This document shows positions 1-7,428 of a stretch of DNA of 26,902 nucleotides, piece after piece. The first letter of the stretch is position 1. The number at the start of each line of letters is the position of its first letter. The stretch is from an uncultured Bacillus sp. (GTDB lineage Bacteria > Bacillota > Bacilli > Bacillales > Cytobacillaceae), in assembly GCA_937894355.1 (NCBI GenBank), contig CALCRD010000071.1, positions 1-26,902 of the forward strand. The letters are read 5' to 3'. A model generated the notes under the pieces. It saw only the letters and a list, made by a program, of their open reading frames with translations, was not told the origin of the DNA and searched no databases. The translations under genes and the position numbers were made by a program.

Positions 1-5
1 AGAAA

Positions 6-44
6 CCCCCACTTCAAATTTTCGCTAGAAAATTAAGTGGTGGG
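6..44. mobile_element. Hairpin resembling IS200/IS605-type right end (partial element)
   Basis: A long imperfect hairpin is visible. The inner stem (17-23 with 28-34, loop GCTA) is perfect. The outer stem (6-14 with 35-44) has a two-base bulge on the left and one on the right. It is followed by GAGTATTCA. C-rich stems of this kind followed by a GAGTATTCA-like end resemble, from memory, the right ends of TnpB-carrying IS200/IS605 elements. Any tnpB would lie left of the window. The assignment rests on resemblance only; it could be an unrelated terminator or repeat. Confidence 0.35.
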
Positions 45-160
45 AGTATTCATCAATGATGATGACGAAAACAGATTTAAAAGGTTACAGAATTTTCATC
101 AAAATGTAATTGATGTTGATTGTTGGAATTTGTGAGACACTCGCCAAACCGAACTATTAA

Positions 161-240
161 GAAAAACGCATGCGCCTTGGTAGTTAAATCGGCTTTTGGA
201 TTTTACCGAGTTAAATCGGCTTTTGGATTTTACCTCAACT
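161..240. repeat. Interspersed repeat family A, truncated copy with internal tandem duplication
   Basis: The segment begins GAAAAACGCATGCGCCTTGG and contains the core ATCGGCTTTTGGATTTTAC twice (units 182-207 and 209-234, period 27). The same 5' part and core occur at 9464-9633 and 13702-13837. The core can form a small hairpin. This copy lacks the family's right half. Confidence 0.65.
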
Positions 241-258
241 CACGACTAGCAGAGGTAA

Positions 259-446
259 AATAAGCGAAGATTTTTCGGTTATTCGCAAAATAATGCTCAT
301 TTCGGGGGGAATAAGCGGAGGTTTTCCGGCTATGCATCGCAAAATCCCTTATTTTCACGTTTTTTCCTTCAATAAGCGGAATCTCTCCGTCTATTGAAGC
401 TATTTTTAAGGATAATCACCTGTTTAGCGAAATTTTTCCGTCTATT
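259..446. repeat. Array of four hairpin-forming repeat units
   Basis: Four related units start at 259, 310, 371 and 422 (spacings 51, 61 and 51). Each has the form AATAAGCGRA - 5-base loop - TYCG - TATT. In unit 1 the inner stem is CGAA/TTCG. In units 2 and 3 it is CGGA/TCCG, so one pair has changed on both sides. Unit 4 is degenerate. No gene is visible in 1-555; this array and the repeats beside it fill that space. Confidence 0.55.
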
Positions 447-501
447 TTTCAGATCTGGTGCTTAACCTGACCACCGAAGAAAATTTTACGCTTAACTGAT
501 A

Positions 502-533
502 ACAAAAAGGCCTAACATTAAGTTAGGCCTTTC
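502..533 (-). terminator. Terminator of ykuU
   Basis: A perfect 11-bp stem (506-516 with 522-532, loop ATTAA) is followed on the minus strand by a run of T. It lies 23 bases beyond the peroxiredoxin stop codon. Confidence 0.9.
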
Positions 534-555
534 TATGTACAATGTACATTTGTTA

Positions 556-1104
556 TTATACGTTAAGTGTAGATTGTCCTGGTCTCCAGTTAGCTGGGCA
601 AAGTCCACCAGTTTGTAATGCTTGAAGAACACGTAGTGTTTCATCAACATCACGACCAATATTATTGTGGTGAACAACTGCATATTGTAATTCGCCTTCA
701 GGGCTGATGATGAATAGACCACGAAGTGCGATCCCTTCTTCTTCAATAAGAACGCCATAATCACGAGCAACAACTTGGTTATGGTCAGCTGCTAATGCAT
801 AGTTTAAGTCGCCAAGACCGTTTTCTTTGCGATTTGTTTTAATCCAAGCTAAATGAGTATGAATTGTATCTGTAGAAACACCAATTACTTCTGCATCAAG
901 GTCTTGGAACTCTTCATAACGTTCAGAAACTGCAACAATCTCTGTAGGACAAACAAAAGTAAAGTCCATTGGATAGAAGAATAAAACTGTCCATTTATCG
1001 TTTTTCATGTTTTCTTCTAGGCTTACTTTTCCAAATTCTTTATTAGGTAATACTGCATCCATTTCGAAACGAGGTGCTTGTTTCCCTACCATTCTTTCTG
1101 GCAT
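556..1104 (-). CDS. ykuU: 2-Cys peroxiredoxin (YkuU type)
   Basis: The 182-residue protein is a typical thiol peroxidase of the AhpC/Prx family, which reduces hydrogen peroxide and organic hydroperoxides in the cytoplasm using thioredoxin-type donors. The peroxidatic cysteine is C52 in the motif FTFVCPTE, and the resolving cysteine is C169 in GGLCPANW near the C-terminus. This arrangement is that of two-cysteine enzymes. The start is supported by GGAGGG seven bases upstream. The gene is monocistronic: it has its own SigA-like promoter and a strong terminator. In B. subtilis ykuU sits in the same neighbourhood, followed by the thiol-disulfide gene ykuV, which is not visible here downstream of the terminator. 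AhpC is the alternative name, but the context favours ykuU. Confidence 0.9.
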   Translation of the reverse strand: MPERMVGKQAPRFEMDAVLPNKEFGKVSLEENMKNDKWTVLFFYPMDFTFVCPTEIVAVSERYEEFQDLDAEVIGVSTDTIHTHLAWIKTNRKENGLGDLNYALAADHNQVVARDYGVLIEEEGIALRGLFIISPEGELQYAVVHHNNIGRDVDETLRVLQALQTGGLCPANWRPGQSTLNV

Positions 1105-1145
1105 TTGAATCCCTCCACTAGTAAGTTTAATTAGGATTTATCTAT

Positions 1146-1160
1146 TGATAATCCTTTTCA
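1146..1160 (-). promoter_or_regulatory. Fur/PerR-like box in the ykuU leader
   Basis: On the minus strand TGAAAAGGATTATCA matches the 7-1-7 Fur-family consensus TGATAATNATTATCA at 12 of 14 informative positions. It lies just downstream of the ykuU -10 element, across the expected transcription start, which is a typical repressor position. Whether Fur, PerR or neither binds cannot be told from sequence. Confidence 0.4.
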
Positions 1161-1168
1161 CATTTCTA

Positions 1169-1197
1169 ATTATATAACTAGACTACTTTTTAGTCAA
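1169..1197 (-). promoter_or_regulatory. SigA promoter of ykuU
   Basis: TTGACT (1192-1197) is separated by 17 bases from a perfect TATAAT (1169-1174) on the minus strand, 65 bases upstream of the ykuU start codon. Confidence 0.8.
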
Positions 1198-1255
1198 TCT
1201 TAAATTATAATAAATTTAAAAAAGGATTTATTATAATTCAATGCTGTAATCCACC

Positions 1256-1276
1256 ATTTCAGGGTTCCCCTGAAAT
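1256..1276. other. Perfect 9-bp hairpin in the ykuU-dapL gap
   Basis: ATTTCAGGG and CCCTGAAAT enclose a three-base loop. There is no T-run on either side, so it is not a standard terminator. It sits in the 276-base space between the ykuU start and the dapL stop. Confidence 0.4.
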
Positions 1277-1303
1277 AGAGTTCTTAAACAGGTTTTCAAC
1301 CAA

Positions 1304-1327
1304 ATAAAAAGGGGAAATTTCCCTTTT
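1304..1327 (-). terminator. Probable terminator of dapL unit
   Basis: A stem AAAAGGG/CCCTTTT (1307-1313 with 1321-1327) is followed on the minus strand by a T-rich stretch. It lies 54 bases after the dapL stop. The stem is short and A/T-rich, so efficiency is uncertain. Confidence 0.5.
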
Positions 1328-1380
1328 CCTGTTCATAGTTTATCATGATTTTTTTTCAAAACCAAATAATATGGCTCGCA

Positions 1381-2511
1381 TTAATTTCTTTTCCCTTTAA
1401 ATTCAACATATTTTACTATTGCCTCAATCCCTTTTTTAATTGCTACTTCATTTGGATGTAATTTTGCGTGGTGCAATCCATTTTCAGAATCAACACCGAG
1501 CCAAAACATAAATCCGGGAATTTCCTTTAGCATATAACCAAAGTCTTCCCCAGTCATAGCTTCCCTACATTCTACGACTGAAAGATTTGTGTTATTAGCG
1601 ATAAAATCCATAAACTCAAGAGACAGCTCCTGGTGATTATCCACTTGGTAGTATAATGAACCAAAATCAATCGTAGCTTCACATTGATAGCCTACCTCTA
1701 ATCCGTTTACTAACGCTTTTATTCTAGCTTTAATTTTATCCATAGTAGAGTCTGAAAGGGTCCGAATTGTTCCTTCTAAACGAGCTCTTTCAGCAATGAT
1801 GTTTTCAACAGTGCCTCCTGTAATTTTCCCAATCGTAATTACAGCACTATCAAGCGGATCGACATTTCTCGCTACAATTGTTTGCAATTGAGTCACCAAT
1901 GTACAAGCAGCCACCACCATGTCATTAGTTTGATGAGGATAGGCAGCGTGTCCACCTTTTCCTTTTAAATCAATAAATAATTCTGATGTATTTGCAAATA
2001 GCAGACCAGGTTTTAATGCAACCGTACCCACTGGATATTCTGGTGCAATATGAAGAGCTACAATCAAATCCGGTTGCCACCCTGCTAATACACCAGATTT
2101 CAACATAGGTTCTGCACCACCTGGGCCCTCTTCCGCAGGTTGAAAAATAAATACTAAGTCATCATCAATCGGGTTATTGACAAAATACGTTAGGATTCCT
2201 AGGGCAATACTCATGTGAACATCATGTCCACATGCATGCATATTCCCAGGGTGATTAGAAGCGTAGGATAATCCTGTTTCCTCCTGAATCGGGAGCCCAT
2301 CAATATCCGTTCGATATCCAATTGTGCTAGTTGGTGAAATTCCTTTTAAGCGAACCACAATTCCTGTTTCCCAGGTTCTAACTTCCAATCTTTCTTTTTC
2401 TAATTGATGTACATAATTCAAAATATACTTTTGCGTTTTAAACTCTTGGAATCCTAGCTCAGGAATTTGGTGTAGATCTCTTCTAATTTTCACAAAAGGA
2501 TCAATAGCCAT
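1381..2511 (-). CDS. dapL: N-acetyldiaminopimelate deacetylase
   Basis: The 376-residue M20/M40-type amidohydrolase closely matches B. subtilis YkuR (DapL). That enzyme removes acetate from N-acetyl-LL-diaminopimelate in the acetylase branch of lysine and diaminopimelate synthesis, feeding peptidoglycan and dipicolinate supply. Visible metal and catalytic motifs are D69/D71 in TDIDG, HACGHD at 92-97, and E127/E128 in PAEEGPGG. HHAK near the C-terminus supplies a further ligand. The start at 2511 is chosen because AGAGGAG lies 10 bases upstream; an in-frame ATG 24 bases earlier would place the ribosome site inside the coding region. The gene follows ccpC after 30 bases and is probably cotranscribed. 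The acetyltransferase gene dapH, usually next to it, is missing. The symbol dapL is also used for an unrelated aminotransferase. Confidence 0.9.
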   Translation of the reverse strand: MAIDPFVKIRRDLHQIPELGFQEFKTQKYILNYVHQLEKERLEVRTWETGIVVRLKGISPTSTIGYRTDIDGLPIQEETGLSYASNHPGNMHACGHDVHMSIALGILTYFVNNPIDDDLVFIFQPAEEGPGGAEPMLKSGVLAGWQPDLIVALHIAPEYPVGTVALKPGLLFANTSELFIDLKGKGGHAAYPHQTNDMVVAACTLVTQLQTIVARNVDPLDSAVITIGKITGGTVENIIAERARLEGTIRTLSDSTMDKIKARIKALVNGLEVGYQCEATIDFGSLYYQVDNHQELSLEFMDFIANNTNLSVVECREAMTGEDFGYMLKEIPGFMFWLGVDSENGLHHAKLHPNEVAIKKGIEAIVKYVEFKGKRN

Positions 2512-2541
2512 AATTGTAATTCTCCTCTTTATCAAGAAAAT

Positions 2542-3426
2542 CTATTTCCTCGATTCTGAAATATGTTCTTGAACTAACTCGACAAATGCTTGTACTTGTT
2601 TTAGCTGAAATGCTGATTCGTATCCTAATAACCATGTATCCCTTTTTAAAGGTTGGCCATTTTCATCTAATAGTGGGATTTTAGAAATATTTTGGTCAGA
2701 TTCATGAAAGGTAATCCCTGGCAAAATCGCATAGCCGATGCCGTTAAAAGTCATTTGTTTGCACGTTTCAATTTGATCAACAACTACTGTCCGCTTAGGT
2801 ATGACATTAAATTGCCGGTGCCACCAATTTAGAATTTGCTGATGATAGTTTGAATCACTTTTAAATTGGATAAATGGTCGATCAGTATCAATGATTTGTT
2901 CCGGGCTGGTAATTTCCGTGTCCACTAAATAAAGATTGTCTTCAAAAAGATGCATCTTAACCCCTTTCCAATCAGGGGTTCCACGAATAATACCAATATG
3001 GACTTGATCCTCATACATGGATTTTAGCATTTCACTGCTCCACCCTGTAATTAATGATATTTTTGCTTGGGGATACCGATTTACATACTTTTTTAAAACT
3101 TGTGGCAGCCAATTTTGGCCGACAATAGATGCAACAGCTATTTTTAAGGTCCCATGAACCCTTGAATTTAACGATTGTACTGATTCGCGGACAATTTCTT
3201 CTTTATCAAGGACCTCGTTTGCGAATTTAATAACAATTTCACCAGCAGGGGTTGGCGTTAATCCCTTTTGAGAACGGATAAACAGTTTTGTCCCCCAATC
3301 TTTTTCAATTGTTTGTAACCTTTGTGATAAAGCGGGCTGAGAAACATACAATCTTTCAGCCGCTTTTCTCATATTCATTTCTTGTGCTAATACGGATACA
3401 AAATGAAATTCTGATAATGAAGACAA
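2542..3426 (-). CDS. ccpC: LysR-type regulator CcpC
   Basis: The 294-residue protein has an N-terminal LysR helix-turn-helix (KAAERLYVSQPALSQRLQ, about residues 18-35). Its C-terminal effector domain matches B. subtilis CcpC along its length, for example SLITGWSSEMLK and QIETCKQM. CcpC represses the Krebs-cycle genes citB and citZ and responds to citrate. The start is set to TTG at 3426 because it gives the family length and has AAAGGGGA just upstream; the longer reading adds 20 hydrophobic residues that the family lacks. It lies 52 bases after the exporter gene and 30 bases before dapL. In B. subtilis it directly follows ykuL (darB); here an exporter gene intervenes. Confidence 0.9.
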   Translation of the reverse strand: MSSLSEFHFVSVLAQEMNMRKAAERLYVSQPALSQRLQTIEKDWGTKLFIRSQKGLTPTPAGEIVIKFANEVLDKEEIVRESVQSLNSRVHGTLKIAVASIVGQNWLPQVLKKYVNRYPQAKISLITGWSSEMLKSMYEDQVHIGIIRGTPDWKGVKMHLFEDNLYLVDTEITSPEQIIDTDRPFIQFKSDSNYHQQILNWWHRQFNVIPKRTVVVDQIETCKQMTFNGIGYAILPGITFHESDQNISKIPLLDENGQPLKRDTWLLGYESAFQLKQVQAFVELVQEHISESRK

Positions 3427-3478
3427 ACTATATTCCCCTTTATAATAAAAATAAAATCTCAATTGCCCTAGTAATAGT

Positions 3479-4981
3479 TTATTCATTACTCATTTTCTTC
3501 GGCAACCACCAAACTAAGATAACGCTAATGATTGATAGCATGAAAACGACAAAATAAACAGAATGTAGTGAGGAGGTTAAACCTTCTTGTAAAATCAGCT
3601 TAACCTTGGTAGGCAATTGATTCCTTTCAGTTTCATCCAACAATAAATTGATTGAATCTACTGATAGATGTTCCGTTAATTGTTTCCCTTTTATATAAGC
3701 ATATATTTGACTATTTAATATTCCACCTAGTAAGGCAGCACCTAAGGTATTCCCAAAATTCCTCATAAACATATTTGCAGCAGTGGCAATTCCACGTTGT
3801 TCCCAACTTACTGTGCTCTGAATTGATACAATAAACGCAGTACTTGTAAGTCCCATACCTAGTCCAATGAAAAATGAGCCTCCTGCTGCCCATAAAGGTC
3901 CAAGCTCCGGAGTTAAGGTTATAAACATAATACTACCTATTACAAGAGCTGCTCCACCGATAATGGAAGTATTTCTAAACCCGAATTGAATAATCAGTCT
4001 CCCTGATAGTGTCGAAGCAATTGGCCATCCAATTGACATAGTCGTTAAAGTAAAGCCGGCAACTATAGGTGATTGTTCTAAGACTCCTTGCACATACGCT
4101 GGTAAGAAAGTAGAAATCCCTATTAACATAATTCCAGTGATTAACGAAGCAAAATTTGCTATAAAAATGGAACGTTCTTTCCAAATGCTAAATGGCATTA
4201 CTGGTTCTTTAGACCGTTTTTCTTGCCAAACAAATAACGTTATCGTGACTAAACTTACTATTATTAGACTGATCACTTGTGGAGAAAGCCAGTTCCAGTG
4301 TGTCCCTCCCTGCAACAATACAATCATTAAGGAAAATACAGCTACAGCTAATAACCCAACTCCAAAGTAATCAATCTCACGCTTTTTCTTCTCAACTTTT
4401 TCATGGAGAAACATCCATAATCCGATGATGGATAAAATCCCCAAGGGAATATTAATCCAAAAAACAAAGCGCCAGCTAACAAATTGAACTAGGAAGCCAC
4501 CTAAAGCTGGACCAAGAATGGCTGAAATCCCCCAAACGCTTGCAAGATAACCTTGTATCTTTGCCCGTTCCTCAGTCGTATAAATATCTCCCACAATCGT
4601 TGTAGCAATTGGTGCAACTGCGCCCGCACCAAAGCCTTGAATGAAACGGTAAAAAATTAACATTTCCATCGAATCGGCAAAACCACATAAAATGGAGCCA
4701 ATTAAAAAGAAAATGATTCCAAATGTTAAAATTGGTTTTCTTCCGAAAATATCTGATAGTTTTCCGTAAATAAGAACAGTAACAGAATTCATCAATAAAT
4801 ACCCAGAAAAAACCCAACTGTAAAGTGAAAATCCTCCTAATTCAGCCACAATATCAGGCATCGCTGTTGATACAATAGTTGCTTCAATCGCACCCATAAA
4901 CATAGCCAGCATAATTGCCGCTAATACGAAGGGACGATTAGTTGGTTTACTCATTAACTTTCCTTTAAAAGCATCATCCAT
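3479..4981 (-). CDS. MFS drug exporter, DHA2 (14-TM) family
   Basis: The 500-residue integral membrane protein resembles QacA/EmrB-type drug:proton antiporters. Motif A is at residues 73-82 (GKLSDIFGRK) and the antiporter motif C at about 157-162 (GPALGG). The first membrane segment carries AIEATIVSTAMP, with glutamate (E33) where most relatives have aspartate. The hydrophobic pattern fits fourteen segments. Start at 4981 is supported by GAGGTGAT close upstream. It stands between darB and ccpC, same strand and short gaps, so it is likely cotranscribed. B. subtilis has no exporter at this place, which suggests insertion. The substrate cannot be predicted. Confidence 0.85.
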   Translation of the reverse strand: MDDAFKGKLMSKPTNRPFVLAAIMLAMFMGAIEATIVSTAMPDIVAELGGFSLYSWVFSGYLLMNSVTVLIYGKLSDIFGRKPILTFGIIFFLIGSILCGFADSMEMLIFYRFIQGFGAGAVAPIATTIVGDIYTTEERAKIQGYLASVWGISAILGPALGGFLVQFVSWRFVFWINIPLGILSIIGLWMFLHEKVEKKKREIDYFGVGLLAVAVFSLMIVLLQGGTHWNWLSPQVISLIIVSLVTITLFVWQEKRSKEPVMPFSIWKERSIFIANFASLITGIMLIGISTFLPAYVQGVLEQSPIVAGFTLTTMSIGWPIASTLSGRLIIQFGFRNTSIIGGAALVIGSIMFITLTPELGPLWAAGGSFFIGLGMGLTSTAFIVSIQSTVSWEQRGIATAANMFMRNFGNTLGAALLGGILNSQIYAYIKGKQLTEHLSVDSINLLLDETERNQLPTKVKLILQEGLTSSLHSVYFVVFMLSIISVILVWWLPKKMSNE

Positions 4982-5028
4982 AGTATCACCTCAAACGCCA
5001 GGTTAAAAATCCAAAATATTTCTTTGAG

Positions 5029-5463
5029 TTAGCTTTCGAACAATTTATATATTTCATCTAATATTGTTCTTCTAGTGATAATGCCCTCAAAAACTCCATT
5101 GAGATCTTCTATACATAAAAAAGGATGGTCAATTAACAGGGATATGCATTTTTGCAGCGTGGAATCAATTGTAATCCGAGGAATGTCTTTTATCATTACT
5201 TCTTCTACTCTTCTTTTTTCTAATTGTTCAAATTCAATTCGTTCTAAACCTAAAATTGAATCCATTATTATGGGTGTACTGATTAATCCATGAAGTTTGT
5301 AGGAGGGACTTAATACTGGTATGGCTGAATATCCGCTTTTTGTTAACACTAATAAAGCATGTTCAAGATTGTTTCCAATTTGAACATGGGCAACGCGTTC
5401 CGAAGGTATTAATAATTTCGCAAGTGAAAGTTCCGAAAAATCCCCGCTTTGAAGTTTGGTCAT
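5029..5463 (-). CDS. darB: CBS-domain protein DarB (YkuL/CbpB)
   Basis: The 144-residue soluble protein consists of two CBS motifs forming one Bateman module and aligns throughout with B. subtilis YkuL, now DarB. Conserved stretches include VAHVQIGNNLEHALLVLT and HGLI, and GIITRR near the C-terminus. Known DarB/CbpB binds cyclic di-AMP. In its unbound form it stimulates the stringent-response enzyme Rel and pyruvate carboxylase, linking potassium signalling to (p)ppGpp and metabolism. The start agrees with family length. An AGGAG sits too close to the ATG, so the GAGGAG about 11 bases upstream is the likelier ribosome site. It is the first gene of the likely darB-exporter-ccpC-dapL unit; a terminator lies between ykuJ and it. 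Confidence 0.85.
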   Translation of the reverse strand: MTKLQSGDFSELSLAKLLIPSERVAHVQIGNNLEHALLVLTKSGYSAIPVLSPSYKLHGLISTPIIMDSILGLERIEFEQLEKRRVEEVMIKDIPRITIDSTLQKCISLLIDHPFLCIEDLNGVFEGIITRRTILDEIYKLFES

Positions 5464-5564
5464 CTCCTAAAATCTCCTCATCTTAAATTTCCCTGAATTC
5501 ATTTTACCATATATTCCTCTTATTTCCTGTTACAAAGACTTAGAAGTAATAAACGATAAACACG

Positions 5565-5593
5565 AAAAAAAAGGAACCAATTAATGGCTCCTT
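5565..5593 (-). terminator. Terminator of ykuJ
   Basis: Stem 5571-5578 with 5586-5593 has one A-C mismatch and a 7-base loop. It is followed on the minus strand by eight T. It ends ykuJ and separates it from darB. Confidence 0.8.
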
Positions 5594-5622
5594 CTTAGTT
5601 GTGAAATTTCAATAAGTAATCC

Positions 5623-5859
5623 TTACTGAATCAAATCAAATATTTCGATGGCGATCATATCGATGTTATCAAACTGGTACCGTTTTGGTTTTTCTTTTTC
5701 AGCATAAACTTCCAGTTCAAAAGTTTCTGACTTAGGGTTGTAAGTAACCTGACATTTTCTTTCACCATTTACCTCAAAAAAACGTTGCGTCGGTTCTCCA
5801 CCGATTGCTTGTTCATTTAGGTTTTTTAACCGTGATAATATTCCCTGAAGCTGTGACAT
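5623..5859 (-). CDS. ykuJ: YkuJ family protein
   Basis: The 78-residue cytoplasmic protein matches B. subtilis YkuJ (79 residues) along its whole length. Shared blocks are RFFEVNGE and YQFDNIDMIAIEIFDL. The function is unknown; the family has a solved alpha/beta fold (from memory) but no assigned activity. The start at 5859 is chosen because it fits the family; GGAG-rich sequence with AAAGGAG lies just upstream, and the upstream in-frame extension is not conserved. In B. subtilis ykuJ directly follows ykuI; here ykuI lies 4.4 kb away behind an inserted block. Confidence 0.85.
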   Translation of the reverse strand: MSQLQGILSRLKNLNEQAIGGEPTQRFFEVNGERKCQVTYNPKSETFELEVYAEKEKPKRYQFDNIDMIAIEIFDLIQ

Positions 5860-5970
5860 ACATGCTCCCTCTCCTTTCGACGAAAAACAAAAAACATTTG
5901 CTAATAGGTTTCTCATATGGCATGATTCTATCCAAATAGATTAAATTCAGAAAATTCAAATCTTTTTCTC

Positions 5971-5999
5971 TTTACATGCCGATATTAACAGAATAAAAT
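5971..5999 (+). promoter_or_regulatory. SigA promoter of MBL-hydrolase gene
   Basis: TTTACA (5971-5976) is spaced 17 bases from TAAAAT (5994-5999). Transcription would start near 6006, downstream of the first possible ATG at 6001. This argues for the TTG start at 6046. Confidence 0.65.
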
Positions 6000-6045
6000 A
6001 ATGAGAGACATTGTACAAGTAAAAGGTTGCAAAGGACGTGATTTT

Positions 6046-7002
6046 TTGACAAAACCCGTGAAATTATCCCAAAATCTTTACTTAATTGACGATTTTGATT
6101 TAAGTCAACCCGAAAGAACAGGAACGTATGTTTTAACAGAGGAAAAGTTAACCATCATTGAAACCTCCGCGAGTCCATCAATTCCATATTTACTCCAAGG
6201 GCTAAAGGACCTTTATTTATCTCCAGAAGATATTCAATATATTATTGTCACCCATATTCATTTGGACCATGCTGGGGGGGCAGGCTTATTACTACAATCT
6301 TGTCCGAATGCAACAGTCGTCGTGCATCCAAAAGGGGCCAGACATCTAAGTGACCCTTCAAGACTTATTGCCGGAGCGCAAGCTGTTTATGGCGAAAAAT
6401 TCAATGAATTATTCGACCCAATCTTACCAATTCCATCTGAGCGGTTGTTGATTAAGAATGATAAAGATTCCCTAACCATTGGTCCCGAGTGTACGCTTAA
6501 TTTCTATGATTCACCTGGGCATGCCAATCATCATTTCAGTATTCATCACCCGAATAGCAACGGGATGTTCACTGGTGATACCGTGGGCGTTTTTTATCCA
6601 CAGCTTTATCGAGATGGAATCGAACTATATTTACCTTCGACAAGTCCAAATCAATTTGACCCAGATAAAATGCGTGAATCGATGTTAAAGTTTGAAAATA
6701 TGAATTTGACCCGAATTTATTTTGGACATTATGGAATGTCAAATTCTCCAACCGAAGTATACAAACAGGTTAGACTATGGTTAAATATTTTCATGGACAC
6801 TGCAGTCCAGTCCTATCAAGACCATACCAATTTTGACGAAAGAGTTAAATCACTATCAAAAGGACTTTTTCTTAATCTTTCAGACCACCTCACCGCAAAA
6901 GGGGGCGCGAGTGACCATCCAAGCTTTCAAATGATTGCTTTAGACCTCGATGTTTGCTCCATGGGAATGATTGATTATCTTGATCGGAAGGCAAAAAAAT
7001 AA
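6046..7002 (+). CDS. MBL-fold metallo-hydrolase
   Basis: The 318-residue soluble protein has the metallo-beta-lactamase-fold signature THIHLDHAGG (HxHxDH), with later metal ligands in SPGHANHH, FTGDT and YFGHYG. These bind two metal ions. The family covers thioesterases, lactonases, phosphodiesterases and glyoxalase II-like enzymes; this member's substrate is not known. The TTG start at 6046 is preferred over ATG 6001. AAAGGA lies nine bases before it, and the promoter's expected transcription start falls after 6001. The glutaredoxin gene follows after 24 bases, so the two form a likely operon, which might hint at a thiol-linked substrate; that is inference. The unit diverges from ykuJ. Confidence 0.8.
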   Translation: MTKPVKLSQNLYLIDDFDLSQPERTGTYVLTEEKLTIIETSASPSIPYLLQGLKDLYLSPEDIQYIIVTHIHLDHAGGAGLLLQSCPNATVVVHPKGARHLSDPSRLIAGAQAVYGEKFNELFDPILPIPSERLLIKNDKDSLTIGPECTLNFYDSPGHANHHFSIHHPNSNGMFTGDTVGVFYPQLYRDGIELYLPSTSPNQFDPDKMRESMLKFENMNLTRIYFGHYGMSNSPTEVYKQVRLWLNIFMDTAVQSYQDHTNFDERVKSLSKGLFLNLSDHLTAKGGASDHPSFQMIALDLDVCSMGMIDYLDRKAKK

Positions 7003-7026
7003 CTGAATTAACGTGGAGGAAACCTC

Positions 7027-7263
7027 TTGAGTAAGATAATTGTGTACTCTCAACCTGATTGTCCACCTTGCGAAATAACAAAAAAATTCTTAAATGAATT
7101 TGGTTTTTCTTTTACAGAAAAGAATATTAAAGGTGATAAAAAAGCTCGTGAAGAGCTCATCAACAAATATCAGTCGTATAGTACTCCAACTATCATTATT
7201 GATAATCAAGTAATTCGCGGATTTAACTTGGAGGAACTTAAACAAGCGCTTAATATCGAGTAA
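7027..7263 (+). CDS. Glutaredoxin-like thiol-disulfide protein
   Basis: The 78-residue thioredoxin-fold protein has the redox motif C12-P-P-C15 near the N-terminus and the cis-proline segment YSTPTIII in its second half. It would reduce disulfides or mixed disulfides in the cytoplasm. Since Bacillaceae use bacillithiol, its donor may be bacilliredoxin or thioredoxin reductase, as for NrdH-type proteins; this is inference. The start is TTG with GGAGGA six bases upstream. It follows the MBL-hydrolase gene after 24 bases and ends at a strong terminator. Confidence 0.8.
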   Translation: MSKIIVYSQPDCPPCEITKKFLNEFGFSFTEKNIKGDKKAREELINKYQSYSTPTIIIDNQVIRGFNLEELKQALNIE

Positions 7264-7268
7264 TTTCC

Positions 7269-7305
7269 AGGAGAGTTGAATTTTATCATTCAACTCTCCT
7301 TTTTT
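7269..7305 (+). terminator. Terminator of MBL-glutaredoxin unit
   Basis: A perfect 12-bp stem (7269-7280 with 7289-7300, 8-base loop) is followed by TTTTT. It starts six bases after the glutaredoxin stop. Confidence 0.92.
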
Positions 7306-7428
7306 CAAAGCCTCCACTCCCAATATATACCAATAAAATAAAACCAATATATTTACATAATAGACCTATCATTAATGAAAGAATACAACCTGTAAGCTAA
7401 TCAAATATATTGAAAGAAGGAAAATTAT

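Noticed and set aside
37..135. Short open frame just after the left-edge hairpin (about 32 codons, GTG start)
   Set aside because: It has no ribosome site, overlaps the hairpin and has no recognisable motif.
161..446. CRISPR array at the left edge
   Set aside because: Repeats are imperfect, spacing varies (27, 51 and 61), the intervening DNA is related rather than unique, and there are no cas genes.
7360..7428. SigG-type promoter before the DUF1657 gene
   Set aside because: GAATA at 7381 is present, but no acceptable -10 follows at the right distance.
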